The notes under the pieces: model-generated
Database searches by the model: none
Told to the model about the DNA's origin: nothing
What the model saw: only the letters and a program-made list of their open reading frames with translations
Source: PNON01 sp964387025
GTDB lineage: Bacteria; Chloroflexota; Anaerolineae; Anaerolineales; Anaerolineaceae
Length of the DNA: 64,000 nt
Direction: 5' to 3'
Assembly: GCA_964387025.1 (NCBI GenBank)
Contig: CAYLUZ010000011.1
Span: 7,513-71,512, forward strand
In this document: positions 29,083-37,981 of the stretch, one piece after another
How the letters are laid out: every line of letters begins with the position of its first letter
Position numbering within the stretch: the stretch's first letter is position 1
Position numbers and translations under genes: made by a program

Positions 29083-29844
29083 TTAAATATTACACAAATC
29101 ATACGCTGCTTTCAACGCAAATAATGGTTCCCCCTTTGGTAAAAATTCGTGTCCGATATAACCGGTATACCCAAAATTCATAACAGATTTTACGATTTCA
29201 GCATAATTTAGTTCCTGGCTTCCATCGATGTCATTTCGACCAGGTACTCCTGCAGTATGTAGATGGGCAATGTGTTTCAGGTTGGTTTGAATTGTATGAA
29301 TAACATCACCTTCCATGATTTGCATATGGTAAATATCATAAAGTAATTTCAAGTTCGGGGAATTTACCAAATCGCATACCGCTACTCCCCATAAGGTCCG
29401 GTCACATTGATGATCTGGGTGGTCAATTTTTGAATTTAATAATTCCAGTACGAGGGTAACGCCTAATTTTTCAGCTTGTTGAATTACCCGTTTTATTCCA
29501 TTTACCGTATTTGCCAATCCAATACTGTCATCAATACCTTCACGGTTTCCGGAAAAGACGGTTAAATACGGAACTCGATATTTAGCTGCCATCTCCAATT
29601 GTCTTAATACTTCTTTTTCGAGGAAATCATGGTTTTCCGTTTTGTTAAAACCCTTTTCCAGAGGCCTATGACCAGCAACATTAACGATTGTAAATCCGGT
29701 ATTGATGGCATCGTCCCAGTATTCAGTAGGAATAAGATCTACACCGTCATAACCAATTGCCTTTACTTCTCGCAACAATGTCAGAGGGTCTATTCCTCTG
29801 TTTTCAAAGCACCACCAGGAAAATGATTGTTTTACTTTAGACAT
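29083..29844 (-). CDS. TIM-barrel sugar isomerase/epimerase (hydroxypyruvate-isomerase-like)
   Basis: A 253-aa xylose-isomerase-like TIM barrel: IGYDGVDLIPTEYW near the start, LTVFSGNREG, VTLVLELLNSKIDHPDH (Glu), LKLLYDIYHMQIMEG (Asp, His), LKHIAHLHTAGVPGR (His) and GYIGHEFLPKG (Glu). The length and motifs fit the hydroxypyruvate isomerase-like group (about 260 aa). It follows the second HAD gene by 25 bp. The substrate could be a three- or four-carbon keto acid or a keto-sugar; unproven. Confidence 0.85.
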   Translation of the reverse strand: MSKVKQSFSWWCFENRGIDPLTLLREVKAIGYDGVDLIPTEYWDDAINTGFTIVNVAGHRPLEKGFNKTENHDFLEKEVLRQLEMAAKYRVPYLTVFSGNREGIDDSIGLANTVNGIKRVIQQAEKLGVTLVLELLNSKIDHPDHQCDRTLWGVAVCDLVNSPNLKLLYDIYHMQIMEGDVIHTIQTNLKHIAHLHTAGVPGRNDIDGSQELNYAEIVKSVMNFGYTGYIGHEFLPKGEPLFALKAAYDLCNI

Positions 29845-29869
29845 AAAATTCCTCCTTGAATGGAAACTA

Positions 29870-30676
29870 TCACAAATTTAACAAAGCATCAGATAATCCA
29901 TTTAGGTCATTGTATATTAAATCAGGTTTGTACTGATCATCATTTATGGTTCCTGGGAGCGTATCTCCAGAAAGGATTAATACTGTTGGAATACCTGCAT
30001 TTTTCCCCATCGGAATGTCCGTTTCCAATGAATCGCCAATGATCGCCATTTTATTTAGGGGACAACCTGTCATCTTGGAGGCAATTTCTGCCATGATCGG
30101 ATTTGGTTTGCCAATCACAACTCCTGGAATTTTACCAGTGGCAGATTCGACATATGCAATCATTGGGGCGATCTCCGGCATAAAACCATTTTCATACAAA
30201 CAAGTTTTATCTGGATTTGTGGCTATATATGGTATTCCAGAATACGCTAGTTCTGATAGTTTCCACAATTTATCATACGTGAGACCAGTATCAAATCCCA
30301 GAATAATAAATTCAGGATCCTTGTCGGTTAATTTGAAACCTCTGGTGAGGAACTCATCTTCCAAAGCAGGTGTTCCAATTAAGAAAATTCGTGCACCGGG
30401 TTGTTTCTTTTGTAAATACAGGGCGGTGGCTTCTCCGGAAGTAAGTATTTTATCCTTCTCTGTAGGAAGGCCAATATTGGTCAATTTTTCAGCTGTTATG
30501 CTTCGATTGATCGAGGAATTGTTTGTAACGAACAAATAATCTTTCTTTAAATCCCTGATAGTGTCTATCAATCTTCTTGAGCCACTTAAAAGCAAGTCAC
30601 CCTTATAGATTGTTCCATCCAAATCCACAAGAAAGCAATCCACATTACTTAATATATCATTTGGTGAGTATTGCAT
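29870..30676 (-). CDS. HAD-IIA phosphatase (AraL/NagD-like), second copy
   Basis: A 268-aa paralog of the protein at 25728: FLVDLDGTIYKG (motif I), FVTNNSSINR (motif II), VVIGKPNPIM (motif III) and AIIGDSLETDI (motif IV). The start MQYSPNDIL at 30676 is chosen because GDPD-2 ends at 30684; the longer frame would overlap it deeply. Two HAD phosphatases in one operon with phosphodiesterase and polyol-phosphate dehydrogenase genes suggest dephosphorylation of different sugar- or polyol-phosphates. Confidence 0.88.
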   Translation of the reverse strand: MQYSPNDILSNVDCFLVDLDGTIYKGDLLLSGSRRLIDTIRDLKKDYLFVTNNSSINRSITAEKLTNIGLPTEKDKILTSGEATALYLQKKQPGARIFLIGTPALEDEFLTRGFKLTDKDPEFIILGFDTGLTYDKLWKLSELAYSGIPYIATNPDKTCLYENGFMPEIAPMIAYVESATGKIPGVVIGKPNPIMAEIASKMTGCPLNKMAIIGDSLETDIPMGKNAGIPTVLILSGDTLPGTINDDQYKPDLIYNDLNGLSDALLNL

Positions 30677-30683
30677 TGGATAC

Positions 30684-31451
30684 CTAAATCGGGATTGTCT
30701 TAATACCTGAAAGGACCTGATTGACGATATCTGGACGGTTTGACATAACACCGTTGACTCCAAGGTTTACTACCCTTCGGATATCTTCCGGCTCATCAGG
30801 GTCCCAAGCCCAAACCTGTATACCTGCCAGGCGAGCTTCATCCATAAATTCTTTGTCTATGTGTGGATAATAATATGCGACTACATTCGCACATGGAACT
30901 ACCTGGTCCATTACTTGCTTCGGGGTCAAAGTTCCATCTTGTGGAGATGGATCTAAAACAGTCGGCAATCTGGGTTCCAGTTCTTTGGCTCTTCGTAATA
31001 CATTTGGCGAAAAAGATGTGACCACAACTCTATCTACAAAATTTTCATTATGAAGTATTTTAACAACTTCTGCTGCGGTTTCCAGGGCTTCAGGTTCGGA
31101 ACGCATGGGATCTAAGGTATGAGGCTCGAACTTTAATTCCAAACATAAACGAACAGAAGTTGGCCGAACTAAATCGATCACCTCTTTCAAAGTTGGAAGA
31201 TGTTCTCCAAGTCCTGCATCAAAGTGTTTGGTATCTTCAAGATCAACATCCCAAACCCATCCTTTTCCAGATGTTGTTCTCTCAAAGGATTCATCATGCA
31301 TAATTATCACTTTTCTATCTTTTGTTAAATGAAGATCCATTTCGAGGAATTCCACCCCAAATTCCATCGCTTTCTTGAATGCTAATATTGTATTTTCTGG
31401 ATACAAACCTGAAAATCCTCTATGAGCTAGTCGTAACAATGAATACTTCAT
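30684..31451 (-). CDS. Glycerophosphodiester phosphodiesterase (GDPD-2), first gene of the 13-gene operon
   Basis: A 255-aa GDPD with AHRGFSGLYPENT, EFLEMDLHLTKD and IMHDESFERTTSG as catalytic and metal-binding elements. It is a close paralog of GDPD-1 across its full length. GGAGG sits just before the ATG at 31451. It leads the minus-strand run and is preceded by promoter/operator site C, so the breakdown operon and GDPD-1 should respond to the same GntR regulator. Confidence 0.92.
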   Translation of the reverse strand: MKYSLLRLAHRGFSGLYPENTILAFKKAMEFGVEFLEMDLHLTKDRKVIIMHDESFERTTSGKGWVWDVDLEDTKHFDAGLGEHLPTLKEVIDLVRPTSVRLCLELKFEPHTLDPMRSEPEALETAAEVVKILHNENFVDRVVVTSFSPNVLRRAKELEPRLPTVLDPSPQDGTLTPKQVMDQVVPCANVVAYYYPHIDKEFMDEARLAGIQVWAWDPDEPEDIRRVVNLGVNGVMSNRPDIVNQVLSGIKTIPI

Positions 31452-31500
31452 TTTTCCTCCAAAAATAAATAATTATTCCTTGTTGAAAATCCCCTATTAA

Positions 31501-31560
31501 TTGATATAATATCATAAGACGTCATAACAACTATTATATTACTACGAGAATAAAAGTCAA
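31501..31560 (-). promoter_or_regulatory. Promoter and GntR operator (site C) of the GDPD-2 operon
   Basis: On the minus strand, TTGACT (31560-31555), a 16-bp spacer and TATAAT (31538-31533) are followed by AGTTGTTATGACGTCT and TATGATATTATATC (31532-31501). The 15-bp core differs from sites A and B at one base. The position relative to the -10 box is the same in all three, as expected for a repressor that blocks the start of transcription. Confidence 0.78.
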
Positions 31561-31691
31561 CTTTTTAATAATAAGAAACTTAATAGGCTAATAATTACTT
31601 ATGCAATATTTATCTGTAACGACTTGGTGTCGACTAAATTAATACTGCATACATTTTTCTTTTATACATTATCAAACTGTGGAGAAATTGA

Positions 31692-32381
31692 ATGATGCCT
31701 GAATTTATCGTAATGCTCACTTACAATGATCAAACGGTAATCGATGCATCAAAGATTTTTGAGGATTGTAAAGACCTTCCAGTTGCTCATTGGGGTTTTA
31801 AAGATGTTGGTCTACCTCCGGATAAAATGAAGGCTTTATTCAACGAGATGAAAAAAGCCGGGAAAACGACTTATCTTGAAGTCGTTAGCTTGACGGAGGA
31901 AGAGGGCTTGAAAGGTGCAAAGCTGGCGGTGGAAGCGGGCTGTGATGTGTTAATGGGAACGGTTTTCTTTGAATCCATTAATAAATACCTTACTGGTAAA
32001 CCGATCAAATACTTCCCTTTCCCGGGGCACATACACGGTCACCCTAGTAATTTGGCTGGAACTATTGATGAAATTGTTGCTCATGCAAAACTATTGGAAT
32101 CCCATGGTGTGGATGGATTGGATTTACTCACCTACAGATATCAAGGCGACGCATCAGTTCTCTTACAAAAAGTAGTGAATGGTGTATCAATCCCTGTTGT
32201 ATCTGCCGGATCAATAGAATCACTTCAAAGAATTTCTGATGTATGGAAAACCGGTGCATGGGGATTTACTGTTGGAAGCGCCCTTTTTGATAAAAAGTTT
32301 GCTCCTAAAGGATCATTTGCTGAAAATATCCGGGTTGTTACAAATTGGTTAATTTCGAATACACAATTATCGGATGATTGA
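31692..32381 (+). CDS. TIM-barrel phosphate-binding protein of unknown function
   Basis: A 229-aa soluble protein. The C-terminal part (IPVVSAGSIESLQRI, then AWGFTVGSALFDKKF) has the look of the phosphate-binding end of a ribulose-phosphate-binding-type TIM barrel, and a lysine sits in GFKDVGLP early in the chain. It is not PdxA or a standard aldolase by length, and I cannot assign a family. It is divergent from GDPD-2 and lies just before the promoter of the Opp-type operon. A sugar-phosphate aldolase or epimerase role would fit; this is a guess. Confidence 0.6.
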   Translation: MMPEFIVMLTYNDQTVIDASKIFEDCKDLPVAHWGFKDVGLPPDKMKALFNEMKKAGKTTYLEVVSLTEEEGLKGAKLAVEAGCDVLMGTVFFESINKYLTGKPIKYFPFPGHIHGHPSNLAGTIDEIVAHAKLLESHGVDGLDLLTYRYQGDASVLLQKVVNGVSIPVVSAGSIESLQRISDVWKTGAWGFTVGSALFDKKFAPKGSFAENIRVVTNWLISNTQLSDD

Positions 32382-32385
32382 ATAC

Positions 32386-32454
32386 TTGACAATTTCAAAT
32401 TCCATATATAATTTGTATATTCTGATATTTTCCAATGGTTCGTTATTACAACTA
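32386..32454 (+). promoter_or_regulatory. Promoter of the Opp-type operon with a partial GntR operator
   Basis: TTGACA (32386-32391) and TATAAT (32407-32412) are separated by only 15 bp. Just downstream, the minus strand of 32437-32454 reads TAGTTGTAATAACG, matching 13 of 14 positions of the left half of operator sites A-C; the second half is poorly conserved. Confidence 0.45.
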
Positions 32455-32572
32455 AATCAGATTTTCCTTCGAAGATGAAAGGAGGTTCTTATCGTAAAAT
32501 AATGGATAAATTTGTTCCTGACAGAATTACGAAAAGTTGTTCATTTAATTCTACCTTCTAAGGAGTGAGAAA

Positions 32573-34693
32573 ATGAAATTGAAACAAGTAGTTCTAATGT
32601 TAATAAGTGTTTTGGTTGTAGCGTCAATGATTGTGTCCTGCGCCCCACAACCAACACCATTACCACTTCCCCCCCTGCCAACAACTGAACCAGCTGCACC
32701 TGCGGCACCAGCGGCTCCTGCTGCTCCAGCAGCACCTGCTGTTGTAGGCAAACCACCAGCTATTACAGTTGCCGATATGCAAGGTGTAGCTCCCGGAAAA
32801 TATCCCAACCAGTATGAAGTTTCTGAGTTTGAAGCAGCTACTGGTGGAAAAATGGAATTTTCAGGCCGTGCCACAATCGACCCGAAACTTGTAGAACTTT
32901 TCGGAGAAATTCCGGCCGATGTCACTGCTCGCCTGCCAGAAGAACCACTAGTAACAGTGCCATACGCTGAAATTGGTAAATATGGTGGTCAGTTGGAAGG
33001 TCTTTCTCTTGGACCAGAGAGTGGTAACTCAGAATACTTAAGCTGGCGTCATGCTAACCTGGTTCGTTATGGTGATGACCTTGTACAAATCCTCCCCAAC
33101 TTGGTTAAAGATTATGTTGTTAGTGACGACTTGACTGAGTTTACTTTTACTCTTCGCAAAGGACATAAATGGTCCGATGGGAAACCCTTCACGTCCGATG
33201 ATGTAGTATTCTGGTGGGAAGACATCATTTTAAACAAAGAACTAACCAAAGAAGTTCCTTCGGTCTGGACCTTTGGTGGTGAGCCTATGAAGGTGGTAAA
33301 AGTTGATGAAGTCACCTTCAAGTTTGTCACAGTAGCCCCTGCTCCGGGTATGATGCCCTGGTTAGCCCGAACCTGGATCCTTCCAGCTGCTCCAAAACAC
33401 TGGCTTGAATCTAAACACATAAAGTATAACGCTGCAATCAACGACGAAGCGATAGCAGAAGGTAAACCAAGCTGGGTCGAATACTTCTACACCTGGTATG
33501 GTGAATGGGCAGATTCCGTTCATCGTCCTGGAACTCCACGACTTGAAGCCTGGTTGGTTGTTGAAGAAACTCCTGAGTACCAGATGGGTATGGCCAACCC
33601 TTACTATCATGTTGTAGATACGGCTGGTCAACAATTACCTTATGTTGACAGAAGTAAAGAAAACTACACTCAGGATAACCAGGTACTTGAGCTTAAAGTC
33701 ATCAATGGTGAAATTGATCAAAAAGCTCAGACATTAAAATTTGCATCAGCGCCTGTTTTCAAACAGCATGAAGCAGATGGTGATTACAAAGCATACTTGT
33801 TGAAGTCGGCCAGCGATGGTATGAATGTAGCCTTCAACTGCACCAGCAAAGATCCGGTACTAAAAACTTTGTTCAGCAATCCGGATTTCAATTATGCTAT
33901 GTCAATCGCTCTTGATCGCAAAGAATTCAACAAGGTAACCTGCTTCGGCGAGTGTGAGGAAATCAACACCGGTGTACCTATTCACCCGACAGCGAGTTTT
34001 GCCAAACCTGAATGGTATACCAAGGCAACTGAATACGATCCTGCTAAGGCGAATCAGATGCTTGATGCTTTAGGCCTGGATAAGAAAGATGGTGAGGGTT
34101 TCCGCCTTCGCTCAGATGGTAAGCGGTTAATTATTTTCGCAAACTATACCATCCAATCCATCAGCGCTGAAGCAATGGCTTTGATCAAAAGCTATTGGGA
34201 AGCTGTTGGAGTTAAGGTTGAATTGAAGGAAGTTGCGACAGAAGCCTACCGTGCATTAGTATCTGGAAATGATCATGATCTTGCATCATTTACCAGCGGA
34301 GGCACACTTGAGCCTTCATTCCTCGCCAACCAATATCGCTTCTACCCGCCTTTCGGTGATTCAGTACTCGAACCACAGTGCGGTTTACCCTACTACGAAT
34401 GGCTGAAGAGTGATGGAGCAACTGGTGAAGAACCACCCGCTGATATGAAAGCACTTTATGATCTGACAAATCAGTGGAAAGTCACTTTACCTGGTTCAGC
34501 TGATTACATTAAACTTGGTCAGGAAATCGGTGATATTCATAGTAAGAATATGTATTTGATCGGTATCATTGGACCTGCACCGTCTGTTATGATTGTCAAG
34601 AACAGACTCATGAACTTCGTTTTACCGACAGTAACCGCTTTCGAGTTTTACCGGGAATATCCATTCCGCCCGGATCAGTGGTTCCTCAAGTAA
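32573..34693 (+). CDS. ABC transporter substrate-binding lipoprotein, family 5 (Opp/Dpp type)
   Basis: A 706-aa family-5 solute-binding protein. The signal peptide ends with a lipobox before Cys24 (MIVSCAPQ), followed by an Ala-Pro repeat linker (about residues 42-62). The body shows FTFTLRKGHKWSDGKPFTSDDV, the usual family signature, and YAMSIALDRKEF. AAGGAG precedes the ATG at 32573. It is longer than peptide-binding homologs (about 550 aa); large members of this group bind oligosaccharides or other glycosides. It feeds the permeases and ATPases downstream. Confidence 0.93.
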   Translation: MKLKQVVLMLISVLVVASMIVSCAPQPTPLPLPPLPTTEPAAPAAPAAPAAPAAPAVVGKPPAITVADMQGVAPGKYPNQYEVSEFEAATGGKMEFSGRATIDPKLVELFGEIPADVTARLPEEPLVTVPYAEIGKYGGQLEGLSLGPESGNSEYLSWRHANLVRYGDDLVQILPNLVKDYVVSDDLTEFTFTLRKGHKWSDGKPFTSDDVVFWWEDIILNKELTKEVPSVWTFGGEPMKVVKVDEVTFKFVTVAPAPGMMPWLARTWILPAAPKHWLESKHIKYNAAINDEAIAEGKPSWVEYFYTWYGEWADSVHRPGTPRLEAWLVVEETPEYQMGMANPYYHVVDTAGQQLPYVDRSKENYTQDNQVLELKVINGEIDQKAQTLKFASAPVFKQHEADGDYKAYLLKSASDGMNVAFNCTSKDPVLKTLFSNPDFNYAMSIALDRKEFNKVTCFGECEEINTGVPIHPTASFAKPEWYTKATEYDPAKANQMLDALGLDKKDGEGFRLRSDGKRLIIFANYTIQSISAEAMALIKSYWEAVGVKVELKEVATEAYRALVSGNDHDLASFTSGGTLEPSFLANQYRFYPPFGDSVLEPQCGLPYYEWLKSDGATGEEPPADMKALYDLTNQWKVTLPGSADYIKLGQEIGDIHSKNMYLIGIIGPAPSVMIVKNRLMNFVLPTVTAFEFYREYPFRPDQWFLK

Positions 34694-34715
34694 TAAAACA
34701 AATTCAATGTTATGC

Positions 34716-34746
34716 TATGGTTAGGGGGGGAACCCCCCTAACCATA
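34716..34746 (+). terminator. Strong hairpin between binding-protein and permease genes
   Basis: TATGGTTAGGGGGG pairs perfectly with CCCCCCTAACCATA around a 3-base loop and is followed by TTTTG. It probably attenuates transcription into the permease genes or protects the 3' end of the upstream message, raising the level of binding protein. Confidence 0.7.
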
Positions 34747-34767
34747 TTTTGAAAAGAAAGGGTGAAC

Positions 34768-35766
34768 ATGTTAAAGTTTGCTCTAAAGCGATTACTCATC
34801 ATGTTGGTGATGTTAATCGGTCTTTCCCTGATTGTTTTTGTAATTCTTGAATTACCACCCGGCGATTTTGCTGAACGTTATGTTTTCGACCTAAGACAAT
34901 CTGGCGCTCAGATTACTTTTGATCAGATTGATAACTATAGGCATATGTTGGGATTGGATAGACCCTGGCCAGTAAGATATCTTCAATGGATTGGTGGAAT
35001 TGTTACCCGGCTTGATTTTGGATGGTCGTTAACTTACCGCATTCCTGTAACTGAGGTACTTGGAAGTAGAATATTATTTACTGTAGGTTTATCCGTTGTT
35101 ACTATTGCTTTATCTTATTTGATCGCAATTCCATTGGGCATATATTCAGCCATGCACCAGTATTCTTTCGGTGATTATGTCTTTACTGTGTTAGGATATC
35201 TTGGAATGGCGACACCTGCCTTTCTTTTTGCGCTTATCCTTTTATATATTTCCACAATGTATCTAAATACAAGTGTTGGCGGAATTTTTTCTGGTGAATA
35301 TCAGCAGGCTGCATGGTCTTGGGGAAAACTCTTGGATTTCTTTAAACACATGTGGATTCCAGTTCTAGTGTTAGGAACGTCCGGGGCTGCATCCACTATC
35401 CGGACCATGCGTGCCACCATGCTGGATGAAAAAAATCAATTGTATGTCACTGTCGCACGGGCAAAAGGCGTAAGTGAAAAGAATTTGATACAAAAATATC
35501 CCGTACGAGCAGCATTAAATCCAGTTGTTAGTACAATTGGTTGGGAATTGGCTTCAATTGTGTCAGGCTCACCAATTACTGCTACTGTACTTGCACTACC
35601 TGATATTGGACCTGTATTTCTTAAAGCTCTTCTCAACCAGGACATTTATTTGTCTGCCACAGTTCTTTTAATTTATTCCTCTTTGACAATTATTGGGACT
35701 TTTCTCTCAGATATCTTACTAGCAGCCCTTGATCCACGCATCCGATTTGGGGGGGGTGCACGATGA
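34768..35766 (+). CDS. ABC transporter permease (DppB/OppB-like)
   Basis: A 332-aa permease with an N-terminal membrane helix (LKRLLIMLVMLIGLSLIVFV) and five more, including the family segment LDRPWPVRYLQWIGG and the EAA-type loop TVARAKGVSEKNLIQKYPVR. The ATG at 34768 follows GAAAGGG; a GTG at 34762 is less likely. It overlaps the next gene by 4 bp (ATGA), so the permease pair is translationally coupled. Confidence 0.92.
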   Translation: MLKFALKRLLIMLVMLIGLSLIVFVILELPPGDFAERYVFDLRQSGAQITFDQIDNYRHMLGLDRPWPVRYLQWIGGIVTRLDFGWSLTYRIPVTEVLGSRILFTVGLSVVTIALSYLIAIPLGIYSAMHQYSFGDYVFTVLGYLGMATPAFLFALILLYISTMYLNTSVGGIFSGEYQQAAWSWGKLLDFFKHMWIPVLVLGTSGAASTIRTMRATMLDEKNQLYVTVARAKGVSEKNLIQKYPVRAALNPVVSTIGWELASIVSGSPITATVLALPDIGPVFLKALLNQDIYLSATVLLIYSSLTIIGTFLSDILLAALDPRIRFGGGAR

Positions 35767-36917
35767 ACTCAACAACTAGCTCCACTAAGACCTCTGACCC
35801 TAAGCTCCGTGAATTGAATACAGAACAAAAGAAGAAGGAAGCTTACTACACCGCAACACAGTTACAACTAATGTGGTGGAAATTCCGCAAGCATCGTGTA
35901 GCGATAATCGGCTCATACGTACTTGGATTATTTGTTTTTATCATGCTTTTTTGTGAATTCCTGGCACCTTATGGATCTCAATCCAGAGATGGCGATTATT
36001 TATTTGGAGGACCACAGAAAATTCATTTTAGCGACGTCAATGGCGATTTTATTGGACCATTTATATACAGCATGACCACCAAATTCAACAAAGAAACGAT
36101 GCAATTGGACCTAACTGAAGATACAACAACTCCACACAAAATTCGGTTTCTTACCAAGGGAGAATCCTATAAATTGTGGGGAATCTTTAAGAGTGATTTT
36201 CACTTGTTTGTGGTCCCCGATGGTTATCTGCACCTGTTTGGAACAGATAGCCTGGGAAGGGATGTTTTCTCCCGAACCCTATACGGTATCAGGACATCGA
36301 TGACAATTGGCTTGTTAGGTGTATGCATATCATTTCTAGTAGGATTATCTTTGGGTGGTATATCCGGCTATTTTGGTGGAGCCATTGACACTATTATTCA
36401 ACGAATTATTGAGTTTATTCGGTCAATTCCAACCATACCATTATGGATGTCTCTAGCTGCAATTTTGCCTAAAGAATGGTCTCCTCTCAGGGTCTATTTT
36501 GCAGTGACAATTATTCTCGGTTTTCTTACCTGGACAACTCTTGCTCGAAGAGTGAGAGGAAAATTGATCTCGATGCGTGAGGAAGATTTTGTTTTTGCTG
36601 CCCGCCTTGCCGGTAGTGATGATCTTCGAATTATCTGGCGGCATATGCTGCCCGCTTTCCTGAGTTATATCATTGTTGACCTTACCATCTCTTTTCCGGC
36701 AATGATACTTGGGGAGACTACCTTAAGTTTTATTGGATTAGGTCTTCGTGAACCAGTAGTCAGTCTGGGAGTATTACTCCAGGCAGCACAAAACATAAAA
36801 GCCATTGAAGAGCATCCCTGGTTATTCATACCAGCGATCTTCGTCGTGATTAGCGTTCTGGCATTCAGCCTGGTTGGCGATGGAATGCGTGACGCTGCTG
36901 ATCCGTATTCGCAATAA
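35763..36917 (+). CDS. ABC transporter permease (DppC/OppC-like)
   Basis: A 384-aa permease. After a basic, cytoplasmic N-terminus and one helix (VAIIGSYVLGLFVFIMLFC) comes a periplasmic region of about 120 residues, longer than usual, then LFGTDSLGRDVFSRTLYG and the channel domain with the EAA loop FAARLAGSDDLRIIWRHMLP. It pairs with the DppB-like protein. Such long extracellular inserts occur in homologs linked to large family-5 binding proteins. Confidence 0.92.
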   Translation: MNSTTSSTKTSDPKLRELNTEQKKKEAYYTATQLQLMWWKFRKHRVAIIGSYVLGLFVFIMLFCEFLAPYGSQSRDGDYLFGGPQKIHFSDVNGDFIGPFIYSMTTKFNKETMQLDLTEDTTTPHKIRFLTKGESYKLWGIFKSDFHLFVVPDGYLHLFGTDSLGRDVFSRTLYGIRTSMTIGLLGVCISFLVGLSLGGISGYFGGAIDTIIQRIIEFIRSIPTIPLWMSLAAILPKEWSPLRVYFAVTIILGFLTWTTLARRVRGKLISMREEDFVFAARLAGSDDLRIIWRHMLPAFLSYIIVDLTISFPAMILGETTLSFIGLGLREPVVSLGVLLQAAQNIKAIEEHPWLFIPAIFVVISVLAFSLVGDGMRDAADPYSQ

Positions 36918-36927
36918 GAGGAATCTC

Positions 36928-37944
36928 ATGCAACTTGAGAATAATGAACTGATCCGTATAAACAACCTTAAAGTTACTTTCGCCCTTGATGAGGGAACCG
37001 TCCAAGCTCTGGATGGTATCGATATGACCATTGGGAATGGAAAGGTAATAGGTGTAGTTGGCGAAAGTGGTTGTGGAAAAAGTATTACTGCAAGAAGTAT
37101 ATTAAGAATTATTCCATCTCCCGGAAAGATAGATGAAGGGGAAATCCTACTCAGAACAAAAGTAGGCTCCCCGGATGGAAAAGACTACCTGCTTGATATA
37201 ACGAAATTAGATCAGGATAGCGATCTACTTCGACAAATTCGCTGGGGTGAAATTTCCATGATCTTCCAGGAACCTATGACATCATTTTCCTCTTATCATA
37301 CTCTGGGTGATCAGATCAGCGAAGCAGCCATTGTCCATACAAAAATATCTAAACCCGAAGCGCGAAAATTAGCGATTGAAATGTTGGATCGAGTGGGAAT
37401 CCCCAATGCATCCACCCGGGTCAACCAGTATCCTCATGAGTTTTCTGGTGGAATGCGTCAGCGCGCAATGATTGCTATGGCATTGATTTGCAATCCTTCA
37501 TTGTTAATCGCTGATGAACCTACAACATCTCTTGATGTAACTATCCAGGCCCAGATGCTTGAATTGATGCGGGATTTACGAGAGGACTTCGGTTCAAGCA
37601 TCTTGTTTATCACTCATAATCTTGGTGTGATTGCACAAATTGCTGATGAAGTGTACATTATGTACCTTGGAAGAATCGTTGAAAGTGGGACTGTAAAAGA
37701 TATTTTCTATAATCCCAAGCATCCTTACACTGTGGATTTACTTCAGGCCATCCCCAAGATCTCTGGTGCAAGAAAAGATAGATTGGTAGCCATTGAAGGA
37801 AATGTACCGAGCCCATATGATCGACCTTCAGGTTGTCCATTCCATCCAAGGTGCAACCGGTTTATAAAAGGTGTTTGTGATATTCAGGTTACAAAAATGA
37901 TTGATTTTGGTAATAATCACAAAGCTGCTTGCCATCTGTATTAG
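36928..37944 (+). CDS. ABC transporter ATP-binding protein (DppD/OppD-like)
   Basis: A 338-aa ATPase with Walker A (GVVGESGCGKSIT), Q-loop (IFQEPMTSFSS), signature (FSGGMRQRAMIAMAL), Walker B (LLIADEPTTSLDVT) and the C-terminal oligopeptide-transporter extension with cysteines (GCPFHPRCNR, about residue 300) typical of OppD/F proteins. The ATG at 36928 follows AAGAGGA just after the permease stop codon; the frame is open further upstream inside the permease gene but has no ribosome site there. Confidence 0.93.
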   Translation: MQLENNELIRINNLKVTFALDEGTVQALDGIDMTIGNGKVIGVVGESGCGKSITARSILRIIPSPGKIDEGEILLRTKVGSPDGKDYLLDITKLDQDSDLLRQIRWGEISMIFQEPMTSFSSYHTLGDQISEAAIVHTKISKPEARKLAIEMLDRVGIPNASTRVNQYPHEFSGGMRQRAMIAMALICNPSLLIADEPTTSLDVTIQAQMLELMRDLREDFGSSILFITHNLGVIAQIADEVYIMYLGRIVESGTVKDIFYNPKHPYTVDLLQAIPKISGARKDRLVAIEGNVPSPYDRPSGCPFHPRCNRFIKGVCDIQVTKMIDFGNNHKAACHLY

Positions 37945-37981
37945 TTGATAACATATTACCTTAATATTCGGGAGTAATTGA

